A DNA stretch of 64,000 nt, taken from Acidimicrobiaceae bacterium (lineage in GTDB: Bacteria > Actinomycetota > Acidimicrobiia > Acidimicrobiales > RAAP-2). The DNA lies in NCBI GenBank assembly GCA_003132305.1, contig PKXJ01000031.1, positions 182,885 to 246,884 on the forward strand, written 5' to 3'. Every line of letters begins with the position of its first letter. Position 1 is the stretch's first letter. Below, piece by piece: positions 17,050-26,157 of the stretch. The notes below the pieces were generated by a model that searched no databases, was not told the origin of the DNA, and saw nothing but the letters and a program-made list of their open reading frames with translations. The position numbers and the translations under genes are program-made.

Positions 17050-19326
17050 TCAAGCTGACCTTCGAGATCTCACCGAACTTAGAAAATAGGCCAACGGACC
17101 GTAGAGCATTCCCAACAATTGATTGAAGTTTGTACGCAATGGGTAGCTCGGGTCAGAGCTGGGCGAGCGAAGCCCACGTCGCTTCGTTATGAGCCTGAAA
17201 GCTTCCGGCATGCGACGGACGATCTCAACGATGCGCCGAGGATCTCTGACTATTAGCTCCGTAAACATGGCGCTGAGACCTACGCCGTAGCCGAAAACCT
17301 GGTCCATGAATTCGTCCTCGGACGCTCGGTGCGTGTGGCGTACCAGCGCGGCCGGCTCGAAGGCGACCGCACCACCCGCGAGGACGATATCCATGAAGAG
17401 TTTCAAGTCCTCGCCGCCTCTCGCTGGCGTCCCCACGCCCAACAAAACATCGAACCCCCCCCTTTGTTCGAGCGTTGATCGACGGATCGCCATATTGCAG
17501 CCGGCGCCAAATTTGCCGGGTGCGTAGGGGAACATGTGGTCGACCCCCGCCAGGAGTTCGACACTCATAATCTCTAAGTGAAAGGAGCGCGTGAATCCGC
17601 CGTAGAACTCCTCAAACCACAACTGCGGCTGCGTCGCCAGTTCTCCTGGAAGCACCAGACCGCCAATGGCGTCGACCTCGGGGCTGAGGACGAATCTAGT
17701 GCCCAAGGCCCTGAGCCAGTTCGGGTCGACGAAAGCGTCATCGTCGGTGAACGCGACGAACTCTCCCGTCGCCAACGCCATCCCTCGGTTTCGTGCGGCC
17801 GATGCTCCTGGTCTCGACTCTTTGATGGTACGAACACGTTCGCCTCCGGGAAACGCTGGCAGCGGTTCGACAGGATCTCCGACTCGGTTGTCGACGATGA
17901 TGACTTCAAACTCCGGATAGTTCAAGGCGAGCAATGATTCCACCGTTCGAGACAGAAGCGCAGGGTGACGATAGATGGTGGGCACCACCACCGAAGCGGG
18001 CGGAAGCTGTTTGTCGGGAAGGAATTGAGGAAGTGACGAAGTGGACTTCGAAAAGGTTCTCTTCAACTCGTTCACGAACTGCTCCGACAAACCTTCTTCG
18101 ACCGCGCGCGTTTCGAATACGCCAACGACCTGGCCCTGCTTCACCACCTCAACCCAGACTCGCTGGCCCGGTGTCGAATTGATCGCCACGACCGGCGTCT
18201 TCGCGTCAACGTCAACTTGGACTTGGACGAGTGGACGCCATTGACGTGGATAGATAGGCGATTCATCCCTCGCGTGTTCGGGCTCGCGAAATGTCGTGAG
18301 ATTATTCTTCGAACGACGTTTGGGCGGTCGCTCGAGCGAGCGAGAACCAGCGCCGTCTTTTAACGTCCCTAGTAAGAGATCGTTCTCACCGTCGACTGCC
18401 TTCAGGGGAGATCGTCGCAGGGCTACTCGTCCTCGAAATAGTCCCGCCGCCGCGATGAAAGTTCCGGCAATCACCAGTGCCGTTCGCGTCAAGGCGGTGC
18501 GGGGCTGACGAGTGAACATTCGTGCGTTCCCCCAGATCTCTCGAGGCAGCGACTTCGTGACGTGTTTGCGCTCGGCTGACAGACCCGAGCCCGTGCCCAC
18601 CAGGGACGATACCGCGGCCTTAGAGAGACCCTCGGCCCAGCAGCGCGACCAGAAGTAGTGCCAAGTGAGTCGGGACGCTGGCACCCGATGGTGAACCACC
18701 GCCCTGCGCGCCAGTTGGAAGCGCTCGTCTGGAAAGCTCGAAGTGTAACGAATGCAGAGCTCCGTCTCTTCGCAGCCGAGGGGCGTCAAGCCAACTCGGC
18801 CGATTCCCGAGGTGAATCCGCCCACAGCGGTGAAGACGCTTCGTCGAATGGCCATGTTCGCGCCGATTGGATTTCGTATCGGCGCACCTTCAGGCGGCAG
18901 GCCTGCGTAGCTGCAACCAAGGATCCAATAAAACGTCTCGGGAAACCAAGGCGCGTACTTGATCTCCCAGTAGGGAAGTATCCACCCGCCGCAACCCGCG
19001 ACGGTGGGGTCACTCATTGGAGCAATTAACTCTTGGAGCCACCTTGGCTCGGCGAAGGCATCATCATCGAGAAACGCAATGATCTCGCCAGAGGACTTGG
19101 CCACGCCCGTGTTGCGCGCGCCCGAGAGGCCCTTGGTCATCTGATTAGATACCACTTCAGCGCCGTTCAGCTCGAGTGACGCTCGATCATAAAGTTCTTC
19201 GTTGTAGTCAATGACGACGATGACTTCTGAAGGCGTGACCGACTGCTCCGTGCACGATCGTACGGCAGCCTCGAGGGCATCCCACCGGTCCAGGGTGTAG
19301 GCACAAATGACTACTGAGACGTTCAT
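17050..19326 (-). CDS. Bifunctional tandem GT2-GT2 glycosyltransferase
   Basis: A 758-residue protein with two family 2 domains. Domain 1 (1-300): VSVVICAYTLDRWDAL, VIVVIDYN, GLSGARNTGVA, AFLDDDAF. Domain 2 (about 450-700): ASVVVPTIYRHPALL, VIIVDNR, ASAARNRGMA, the metal site FTDDDAF, RGGEDL. Between them lies a beta-rich linker (about 365-445) that resembles the region before the catalytic domain of the glycosyltransferase at 3253-4641. Both DxD motifs are intact, so both halves could be active and add alternating sugars, as in some polysaccharide synthases. A short hydrophobic segment (LVIAGTFIAAAGLF) near residue 285 may dip into the membrane. It lies six bases after the unknown gene 19332-20546, so it belongs to an operon reading down from 21288. 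Confidence 0.85.
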   Translation of the reverse strand: MNVSVVICAYTLDRWDALEAAVRSCTEQSVTPSEVIVVIDYNEELYDRASLELNGAEVVSNQMTKGLSGARNTGVAKSSGEIIAFLDDDAFAEPRWLQELIAPMSDPTVAGCGGWILPYWEIKYAPWFPETFYWILGCSYAGLPPEGAPIRNPIGANMAIRRSVFTAVGGFTSGIGRVGLTPLGCEETELCIRYTSSFPDERFQLARRAVVHHRVPASRLTWHYFWSRCWAEGLSKAAVSSLVGTGSGLSAERKHVTKSLPREIWGNARMFTRQPRTALTRTALVIAGTFIAAAGLFRGRVALRRSPLKAVDGENDLLLGTLKDGAGSRSLERPPKRRSKNNLTTFREPEHARDESPIYPRQWRPLVQVQVDVDAKTPVVAINSTPGQRVWVEVVKQGQVVGVFETRAVEEGLSEQFVNELKRTFSKSTSSLPQFLPDKQLPPASVVVPTIYRHPALLSRTVESLLALNYPEFEVIIVDNRVGDPVEPLPAFPGGERVRTIKESRPGASAARNRGMALATGEFVAFTDDDAFVDPNWLRALGTRFVLSPEVDAIGGLVLPGELATQPQLWFEEFYGGFTRSFHLEIMSVELLAGVDHMFPYAPGKFGAGCNMAIRRSTLEQRGGFDVLLGVGTPARGGEDLKLFMDIVLAGGAVAFEPAALVRHTHRASEDEFMDQVFGYGVGLSAMFTELIVRDPRRIVEIVRRMPEAFRLITKRRGLRSPSSDPSYPLRTNFNQLLGMLYGPLAYFLSSVRSRRSA

Positions 19327-19331
19327 GCGAA

Positions 19332-20546
19332 CTATGTAGTGGACTCAAGGAATCGGACTGCTTCGAGAGATCTCTTCAGATTTACGTTGTCTCGGCTTCG
19401 TGGTGAAACAACCGCGTCGGCGCGATTCGTGTCATTCTGCGTCGCCCCTAACCGATCAGCAAGTTCGCACCACGCCGTAGGACTTGGGAATCCCAAGTCA
19501 CTAAGTCGAAGTGCGTGCGAGAGGGCAACGTGTACCGATGCTGGTTGGCTATGGTTCGCCAGGAGCCCTCCTACATAGCCGCGGCCCACGGGAGGCCGTT
19601 TAGAGTTGGCGAGCACGACCGTCGCGATTCCGCAGTCCATCGCGGTGGAGAATGCCCGTGAGTCATGGACCGGGTCCGCCATACTGAGGGCCGATGAAAG
19701 GTCACAGAGCTCTTGAAGATCCGAGGACGAAATATCATCACCAATGAGCTCCACGTGACTGGCGTGGTAGCTATTTGCAACAATGCTCAGGACCTCCCGG
19801 CTGGCGAATCGCATCACTACTTGAAGTTTGTGACCACTGATCCGCGCGTCGGGGATGGCGTCAAAAGCCGCCAGTAGGACCGCCAAGGAGTTAATATCTT
19901 CCTTCTGCAGAAATGCCGTTATGACGCCTCTTGGGGCGCGACCACTTCGGCCCCCCAGTGACAGGGCCCGCAGCGATTCGACGCTCGGACCCGAAGAGCC
20001 GAACATCGACGCCAGCTCTTTGGCCTCTGACGCGTCCCCCACGATGACTAAATCTGCCTTATAAATAGTGTCAACGAGCGTGACAGCCCTCGCTTGGTTC
20101 GACTCGGGAAGACTCGCGCAGATGACCGTCGTCGACGCGCCGGCGGCCTTCGCGACGTCGACGAACTGGCGAATCCAGCTGTTGTCGATTCCGGGCCACG
20201 CGTAAGCAATGGCGGTATGAACTTCCGGACCGATCCAGAACCGAAACGCACTTTTGCGCGTCCGAGCACCCATCGGGGCCTTGTGTCGGACGACGTTGGC
20301 GTTACTGTGCGCCACGTGGGCCGCCGCCAACGAGGGCGCTCTATCGAGTCGTACGGTCGGATGAGCTCCGAGGTCCGCCTCAATGCGCAGGACCGGCGTG
20401 GTCATCGCGATCGCCGACACGATTTCGGAGACGATGATCCCCGGTATGGTCAGCGTCGAACTGGGCCCGGCGACGACAACGCCGTGTTGAACATCACGAT
20501 CATCGATCGCGGTCGTCGTCATTTCGTTCTCAGTCTGGTAGAGCAT
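19332..20546 (-). CDS. Unknown protein of the polysaccharide operon
   Basis: 404 residues from ATG 20546, or 396 from ATG 20522, which lies eight bases after the stop of the upstream glycosyltransferase. The first option overlaps that gene by 17 bases. I recognise no domain. The alternating hydrophobic strands and Gly/Ala-rich turns (for example TTVICASLPES, DLVIVGDASEAKELA, IATVVLANS) resemble a two-domain Rossmann-like fold such as GT-B, but the E-x7-E signature is missing. No signal peptide or membrane helix. It is tightly spaced between two glycosyltransferase genes, so it probably takes part in the same assembly step. Confidence 0.6.
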   Translation of the reverse strand: MLYQTENEMTTTAIDDRDVQHGVVVAGPSSTLTIPGIIVSEIVSAIAMTTPVLRIEADLGAHPTVRLDRAPSLAAAHVAHSNANVVRHKAPMGARTRKSAFRFWIGPEVHTAIAYAWPGIDNSWIRQFVDVAKAAGASTTVICASLPESNQARAVTLVDTIYKADLVIVGDASEAKELASMFGSSGPSVESLRALSLGGRSGRAPRGVITAFLQKEDINSLAVLLAAFDAIPDARISGHKLQVVMRFASREVLSIVANSYHASHVELIGDDISSSDLQELCDLSSALSMADPVHDSRAFSTAMDCGIATVVLANSKRPPVGRGYVGGLLANHSQPASVHVALSHALRLSDLGFPSPTAWCELADRLGATQNDTNRADAVVSPRSRDNVNLKRSLEAVRFLESTT

Positions 20547-21288
20547 GATACTTTCGAAGTCTCTCTCGCAAAATTACGCGAAGGCACAGTAAGCCGTCAC
20601 GAAAGGCGTTCAGATTACTGTTGCCATGAATACGGTGAGTTTCAAAACACGCGACCTCGACGGTTCGAAGACCCGCGCGGTGAGCACGGATGTCGATAAG
20701 TAGTTCAACTTCGAAGCCGTCCGTGTCGATCCGAATGGTGTCTAGACAGTCTGCCCACATTCCCTTGAAGCCGTACGTTCCGTCGGTGTAGCGCGCGCCA
20801 AAGAGCGTTCGTATCAGTAGACAGATACCCCAGTCGCCAAATCGACGTAGAGGGGTTATGTCGGCCGAGCCCCCTTCAGCGCAAAAACGGCTCCCTTTCG
20901 CGTAGTCCGCGCCAGCCAAGAGTGCGTCGCGGAAGGCTTCGATGTCCGCGCCGTCCATGGACCCGTCGGCATCCATGATGATGAGGAGGTCACCTTTCGC
21001 GACGCTGAGACCGGATCGCAGGGCGGCCCCTTTTCCACGCCGAAACTCCTCGACAATACGAACGTCGGGTCGCAACACTTTCGCGACACGTACCGTGTCG
21101 TCTTCGGAGCGACCATCAACCACAATTATCTCGTCAACCCACAGCGGGATTGTATTTATAACAAAGGCGAGGTTGTCGGCTTCGTTTAAGGTGGGGATGA
21201 TGACCGAAACGGTCGCTAATTCCGGCGACGAATATCGTTTTGGACCGGGGTCAACGGTCCTGGGCGTCCCAGGGTTGAGCGGGTGCAA
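20530..21288 (-). CDS. DPM1/GtrB-like family 2 glycosyltransferase
   Basis: 252 residues of the polyprenyl-phosphate sugar synthase type of GT2. Motifs: VSVIIPTLNEADNL, DEIIVVDGRSEDDT, RRGKGAALRSGL and the catalytic MDADGS, then DYAKGSRF and GTYGFKGMW. The RGKGAALR segment is typical of enzymes that charge undecaprenyl- or dolichyl-phosphate with a hexose. No C-terminal membrane helices, so a soluble peripheral enzyme. Start ATG 21288; it heads an operon with the unknown gene and the tandem GT2. Its lipid-linked product could feed the large membrane protein at 13953-15821 if that is a GT-C enzyme; that link is inference. Confidence 0.85.
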   Translation of the reverse strand: MHPLNPGTPRTVDPGPKRYSSPELATVSVIIPTLNEADNLAFVINTIPLWVDEIIVVDGRSEDDTVRVAKVLRPDVRIVEEFRRGKGAALRSGLSVAKGDLLIIMDADGSMDGADIEAFRDALLAGADYAKGSRFCAEGGSADITPLRRFGDWGICLLIRTLFGARYTDGTYGFKGMWADCLDTIRIDTDGFEVELLIDIRAHRAGLRTVEVACFETHRIHGNSNLNAFRDGLLCLRVILRERLRKYHALPD

Positions 21289-22353
21289 ACCTTTCCTCCT
21301 TATCAGCCCCTGCCTCGTAAATGGTGGCAGAGTTCTGCTCCATTGTCAATTTCGATGAAAGGACAATAGTTTTGGATTAAAATCCGTCAATCGGTCACGC
21401 CATTTTGGGGCCCCGCCACTTCAGGTGACGGGTTGGGCCCCTAGTTATAGGCGGCTTTCGTCGTTGCGTCAAGAGCGCCAAATTCGTCGCTCGTTGACGT
21501 GGCAAGTCCTCGTTCCTGACGTCGGCAATGATTGGCCCACCCGACCCACGTGAACATCGTGAGGCAGGGTACTTCTCGTGTTTCAACGTTGTAGTTCGAG
21601 CGACTCGTTAGGGAAAAGTGAGAAGAACGACTACCAGGCGGTGTGACCGGAAGAGGCGGCGAGACCCATCCGGACCGGGGTTCCGCTGCCCTTGAGCGGA
21701 CGGGAAAGCTGTGAAGCGAAACGTCGAAACGCGTGTTGCACCATGGTGCGCGGAGGCGATCGGAGGAACATGGCGTTGCACCGCGCACCAATCGTGATCG
21801 GCGCTTTCATCACTTCATCGAGCGCAACTCCCGGAGTTTTTCGAGTCAACGTCTCTGACGACGCAGCAGTTGCGCTAGCCCCGGCACGCTTGGTGTTCGC
21901 TGATGTTGGTCAGTCACCACGTAAGAAGACTTGCGCCACTGATATCACGACGCTGGACCTCGTGCGCGGAGGTACCGGCTCCCGTGGAGAGTTTGGACTT
22001 GTGCGTGAACGAACTCGAGAACTACTGTTCCGAGCGGAATCACTACGCGCCGCACCTCGTTCAAGCGTGCGTCGTTGTTTCAGCGTTACAAAAGACGATG
22101 ACTCACGTCGACCTCAGGGGTCTCGGTTCTTCGAGTCACCTCCACTAAGTCGTCTCGAAGGTCCGCTCCAACTGCCGACATGGCAGAAATTCCTTCATAG
22201 GGCTTATCCTCACGAGTGTGGTGAGACCTCTTTCGATGATGGCCCCTGTTTAGGACTGCTCGCCACTCAACGCCATCGTGACCGAGGCGAATCGCCCACC
22301 ACAACCAGTGGGCAAGTTCCTTAAGACTGCTGCGTAGCCATCACGATCATTAA
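21289..22353. other. Long intergenic stretch with one strong hairpin
   Basis: 1,065 bases with no gene that I can support. Several frames of 60-210 codons exist on both strands but none shows a family motif or a ribosome site, and they overlap one another. A GC-rich hairpin (21407-21441) lies about 120 bases upstream of the glycosyltransferase start. The rest may be a decayed gene or a long leader. Confidence 0.5.
21407..21441. repeat. GC-rich inverted repeat
   Basis: GGGGCCC (21407-21413) pairs with GGGCCCC (21435-21441), and the interior CGCCAC/GTGACG continues the stem with one mismatch. There is no T-run on either strand, so it is not a standard terminator. It would lie in the 5' leader of the operon beginning at 21288 if the promoter is upstream. 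Confidence 0.5.
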
Positions 22354-23511
22354 TTAACTAGTGGCGTACTGCGCGACCCAGTCAACTTGTAGCGACGATG
22401 GTGCGGTGGGGCATGCCCAACCGGATGCGCAAAACGTCTGCGACTGGAGACTTATGTGCATTGGAATATTTGGAATGGCGCTCGCTGTCGACACCTTTCC
22501 CCATACGTTTCCATCAACGGTGTAAGTAATCGAGTTAGGCGTCCAAATTACGCCCCAAGTATGCCATTGCGTCAAGTTGACGTTCACCGATCGCCCAATG
22601 GTGCTATTCGAAGAATTGAAGTGAACCGTTGCCGAGGTGCCCGACGTACTGCCGTACGACTCGTTGAAGTCGATTTCGGGAGGCCAAACGTTGCCGTTGG
22701 GCCAGAGCAACTCAACCGCCGTCGCACCACCACCGGTCACGCGAGAACGCACGAAATAGGCACCATAAGTCTGACTGGCGAGGCCGCAGAGACACAGTCC
22801 GCCGGTAACCCAATCGTTATTGAACGCGGGGTCTTGGTAGGTGTTGATCTGAAGCATCCCTCCACCCACCACGACGTGACCGGTGTCGAACTGACCACCC
22901 GGGTCGCCGCCTGGTTGTCCCTGGTAGGCATCCCATTCCGACGGCAGCGTCGAACCATTGAAGTCAGTCACGTATTTTTGCGTGAAGCCAGTGAGTGCCG
23001 AGGCGCCCGGGGGAGCGTAGCCCGACGCCTCAGAACTATCCGCCGTACCTATTGGGTAGTTCAGGCTGGGCGTCGGAGCGGGCGCCGGATCGGTAGTGGT
23101 CGTCGTGGGCGAATCGGTCGTAGTCGTCGTGGGCGAATCGGTCGTAGTCGTCGTGGGCGGATCGGTCGTAGTCGTTTGAGGAGAGGCGGAGGTTGTCGTG
23201 GCCCCAGAGGACGTCGTCGACGACGCGCCACTCGACGTCGCCGTCGGGTCCGTTGTGGGAGACCAGGGATGCCAACGGCCCGCGGACCCCGTCAATTGGC
23301 TAAAGCTCAACGTCGACGTCAGCGTCGATTCGAGGTTCGTCCGATTAGAGGGATCGCCTTGCGCGAAGCTCGACGCTGACGCGTCAATAGTGATCATCGT
23401 CACGAGAACACAAGACGTGACGGCGAGCGTCATGATCTTGGGAAAGCGGTGCGTAGTGTTGCCCTTGAAGAATTGACTGAGTGTGCCCTTGTTCATGTTG
23501 AACAAATTCAC
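22354..23511 (-). CDS. Secreted GH16 hydrolase with Thr/Pro repeat linker (paralogue 3)
   Basis: 385 residues. N-terminal signal segment (25-42) with a possible cleavage after ASA (46), then a low-complexity Ser/Thr/Pro linker (85-150) with repeated TTTTDSPT units, encoded by a 24-base tandem repeat. Then a GH16 domain (175-383) with catalytic EIDFNE (279-284), LCLCG and WHTWGVIWTP. The linker is typical of extracellular enzymes that span the wall and may be O-glycosylated. It lacks the OmpA-like domain of paralogue 2 but keeps the same EASGYAPPGASALTGF lead-in. Start ATG 23511 is the in-frame start of the signal peptide. Confidence 0.85.
   Translation of the reverse strand: MNLFNMNKGTLSQFFKGNTTHRFPKIMTLAVTSCVLVTMITIDASASSFAQGDPSNRTNLESTLTSTLSFSQLTGSAGRWHPWSPTTDPTATSSGASSTTSSGATTTSASPQTTTTDPPTTTTTDSPTTTTTDSPTTTTTDPAPAPTPSLNYPIGTADSSEASGYAPPGASALTGFTQKYVTDFNGSTLPSEWDAYQGQPGGDPGGQFDTGHVVVGGGMLQINTYQDPAFNNDWVTGGLCLCGLASQTYGAYFVRSRVTGGGATAVELLWPNGNVWPPEIDFNESYGSTSGTSATVHFNSSNSTIGRSVNVNLTQWHTWGVIWTPNSITYTVDGNVWGKVSTASAIPNIPMHISLQSQTFCASGWACPTAPSSLQVDWVAQYATS
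23090..23180 (-). repeat. 24-base tandem repeat encoding the Thr/Pro linker
   Basis: About three near-identical copies of a 24-base unit (GTCGTCGTGGGCGAATCGGT plus four bases on the plus strand) inside the third GH16 gene. They encode TTTTDSPT blocks, so copy number changes would alter linker length without a frameshift. Confidence 0.75.
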
Positions 23512-23910
23512 AGACCAAAATCACGACGCAACCTACGCAGTCCCAACTAACGCTCAACTTCGTTTACTAACCCAGATGATCAGGGAATATGCGGGTACAA
23601 TTGCGTTGGAAAAGAGACGATTGTGCCCCGTTTTCGACGGCCAAATTGACGATTAGATGAGACTGTGCACACCCGGAGAGGGGCTGTACCAGTGGCTCAT
23701 TAACAATCAACGTGCCGCCAAAAGGAACCACGTAACGGCTGTTCGAGACGAAACAACTGAACTTGGAATCTTCAAGTTCTCGGGACGATGGACCTCCTCG
23801 GGCCGAAGACAAAGATGCGCCCAACCTGGTGACAACAATGGAGAAAATTCAAAGCGTTCAGATTTTGGGACGTTAGCGAGGTGAAGTGGCTGTGCGATCA
23901 GTTGGCTCCG
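23512..23910. other. Intergenic region, no gene seen
   Basis: 399 bases between two minus-strand genes, somewhat AT-richer near 23520-23650. Probably the promoter region of the third GH16 gene. No RNA structure recognised. Confidence 0.4.
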
Positions 23911-24864
23911 CTAAAGCGACTGGTGGGCCGCCCAAGCGTCGCTCACGATGACTTCAAGGTCCGAGCGCTGAAGTTGCCAACCCAGGAGTTCGCGAGCGCG
24001 CTCGTTGCTCGCGATTGCCGCCGCTGGATCCCCGGGTCGGCGCTCGGTGTAGCGAACTTCGAAGTCGACCCCGGTAACTCGTTGCACGGTCTCGGCGATC
24101 TGTCGATTGGAGTAGCCAACGCCCGAACCGAGATTGAGGATCAGCTCGGGATGAACATCAAGGGCCGAGATTGCCAGCACGTGGGCGGCGGCAAGGTCGC
24201 TCACGTGGATGTAGTCACGAATACACGTTCCGTCGGGTGTCGGATAGTCGTCGCCGTAGATGTCGAGGTGGCTTCGACGACCAGCGGCAACGTCCAACGC
24301 TATAGGAATAAGGTGAATCTCTGGCCGATGACGTTCGGGATGCGCTAACGTCCCACCCGCAGCATTGAAGTAACGCAACACCGCGGCCCGCAGGCGTCCG
24401 CACGCCACGAGCCAGTGGAGCCCTTCCTCCACCATTCTTTTGGACTGTCCGTAGGGACTATGGGGCTGAATCGATCGACTTTCATCGATGGGCATCTCGA
24501 CCTGATCGCCGTACACCGCGCAGGACGACGAAAAGACGAATCGCTCGACTCCGGACTCCACCAACGCGTCGAGCAGGCGAAAAGTGGAGGCCACGTTGTT
24601 GGCGAAGAACACCTCCGGGTACTTCATCGACTCACCGGGTTCGATCCGGGCGGCAAAGTGAACGCAGGCGTCAAACGATCCCAGCGAGCGAACGAGTTCT
24701 CCGTCGCCGCAGTCGCCCTCGACGAACGTGGCTTTGACGGGCACGTTCTCCACTCGGCCCGAGATGAGACTATCGAGCGCCACGACTTCGTGACCCTCCG
24801 CCAACAAGAGTTCGGCGGTCGTTGAGCCAATGAAGCCGGCGGCCCCGGTGACGAGAACCCTCAC
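23911..24864 (-). CDS. galE: UDP-glucose 4-epimerase
   Basis: A 317-residue extended SDR enzyme that interconverts UDP-glucose and UDP-galactose. NAD-binding GAAGFIGS (7-14); VALDSL with its acidic ribose contact; HFAARIEPGES; the catalytic triad Ser in FVFSSSCAVYG and Tyr/Lys in SPYGQSKRMVE; RYFNAAGG; and GDDYPTPDGTCIRDYIHV, which is characteristic of GalE. Start ATG 24864. It supplies UDP-galactose for the polysaccharide island, consistent with GH16 enzymes acting on galactans or glucans. It diverges from the EAL gene with a 440-base gap, marking the right border of the island. A specific epimerase of another UDP-sugar is possible, but the GalE-type motifs favour galactose. Confidence 0.9.
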   Translation of the reverse strand: MRVLVTGAAGFIGSTTAELLLAEGHEVVALDSLISGRVENVPVKATFVEGDCGDGELVRSLGSFDACVHFAARIEPGESMKYPEVFFANNVASTFRLLDALVESGVERFVFSSSCAVYGDQVEMPIDESRSIQPHSPYGQSKRMVEEGLHWLVACGRLRAAVLRYFNAAGGTLAHPERHRPEIHLIPIALDVAAGRRSHLDIYGDDYPTPDGTCIRDYIHVSDLAAAHVLAISALDVHPELILNLGSGVGYSNRQIAETVQRVTGVDFEVRYTERRPGDPAAAIASNERARELLGWQLQRSDLEVIVSDAWAAHQSL

Positions 24865-25306
24865 GAGAAGTGGCTCTCGTTGCCCGTGGAGTTGCCCTCA
24901 CGGGGGGTCTCGTTCTCAATGACCACCGTCAGTTTCATCACCGGAGGAATGTAACACGGGTTTGGTTGAGGGAGAAACTGCCAACGTGCGGGTCGACCGA
25001 TCCTCGTGGTGGGCGTGAAAGCGGCCACTAATGAATAGGTACGCCAGGCCGCGTGGGGCGATAACGCGAGCACGTGGCCGGTGAAGTGTTCTGGGTCTCG
25101 ATTTACGCACTTTTCTCGAAGTTCGTGGGCGACGTTGGCGCTACGCCGTCGCTTTGCAGAGAACTCTTCACGGCCGCGTCCGTTGAGCCTGAACGGGGAA
25201 CGCGGCACTCTAGAATTGTCATCGAACTGGTAGCGTCACCTCCGAGGTGTGTGATACGGATGCGGTTCTCGCTTAACTGTTGAGGACTCCAAGGAAGCGG
25301 TACGTC
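24865..25306. other. Divergent intergenic region
   Basis: 442 bases separating galE and the EAL gene. No gene found; it should hold promoters for both. Confidence 0.4.
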
Positions 25307-26131
25307 ATGGAAAGAGAACCGGCTGATGCGGACGCCGAGAAGGCTTCCCGCGACCTGGCGCTCGAACTGGCGGAGGCGATTGAGCACGAACAGTTTTTCT
25401 TGGTGTACCAACCGACCATCGATTTACAGACCAACGCTTTCGCGGGTGTCGAAGCCCTCATTCGCTGGCGACACCCAGTTCTCGGCGACCTTAGTCCCGA
25501 CAGCTTCATTGACGAGCTCGAGGCGAGTGGTCAGATTGTGCCCGTGGGACGCTGGGCTCTCAACACCGCCTGCGCCCAAGGTGCGGCTTGGCACGACCGG
25601 GGTTACCGGTTCAACGTCTCGGTGAACGTGTCGAAGAGGCAGTTCGACTTAACGCAGTTCTTTCAAGACGTGGCGGACGCGCTCTCGTCCAGCCGGTTTG
25701 ATCCCTCGCTCTTGGTCTTGGAGTTTGCCCAGAAAACGCTCTTGGGCGACCGGGACGTGGCCGCGGTTCGCCTCGAACAACTAAAGACCCTCGGCGTACG
25801 ATTCGCGGTCGACGACTTCGAGCCGGGAACCTCGGCCATGGACGAGCTCGAGCAGTTTCCTATCGATATCGTCAAGCTCGACCGGGAGTTCATCGCGGGG
25901 CTGTCGACCTCTTCCGAGGCGGCGTCGCTCGTTCACGGACTGGTGAAGCGCAGCGAAAAACGCCATCTGCAAGTCATCGCGTCGGGGATTGAGGACTCCG
26001 AGCAACGTCAGCGCCTACAACACGAGAACGTCCACGTCGGACAGGGATTCCTCTTCTCGAAGCCCCACGAGGCCGAAGAGATCGACCGTTACCTCGAAGA
26101 TTTCGCAATTTTCTCTGGAAAGCCTCTCTAA
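25307..26131 (+). CDS. Degenerate EAL-domain protein
   Basis: 274 residues from ATG 25307, preferred over TTG 25280 because AAGGAAG precedes it at good spacing. The whole protein is an EAL phosphodiesterase fold: the EALIRW-type motif is VEALIRW, the Asn is in VNVSKRQ, DD is in VDDFEPG and Lys in VKLDREF. Catalytic positions are altered: the second Glu of the usual ELTE motif is Gln (LEFAQK), FGTG is FEPG, and the AEGVE glutamate is Ser (ASGIEDSEQ). It therefore probably binds cyclic-di-GMP or a protein partner rather than hydrolysing the nucleotide. It precedes a histidine kinase gene by 26 bases, so it is probably co-transcribed and may act in its signalling. Confidence 0.85.
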   Translation: MEREPADADAEKASRDLALELAEAIEHEQFFLVYQPTIDLQTNAFAGVEALIRWRHPVLGDLSPDSFIDELEASGQIVPVGRWALNTACAQGAAWHDRGYRFNVSVNVSKRQFDLTQFFQDVADALSSSRFDPSLLVLEFAQKTLLGDRDVAAVRLEQLKTLGVRFAVDDFEPGTSAMDELEQFPIDIVKLDREFIAGLSTSSEAASLVHGLVKRSEKRHLQVIASGIEDSEQRQRLQHENVHVGQGFLFSKPHEAEEIDRYLEDFAIFSGKPL

Positions 26132-26157
26132 GCCCGCGTGACGCGCCGTCCAGGAAA

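Noticed and set aside
21692..22324. 210-codon plus-strand frame in the 21-22 kb gap
   Set aside because: No recognisable domain, Arg/Ser-rich, overlapping frames on both strands and no ribosome site.
23090..23180. Small CRISPR or promoter repeat
   Set aside because: It is a coding tandem repeat giving the Thr/Pro linker of the GH16 protein.
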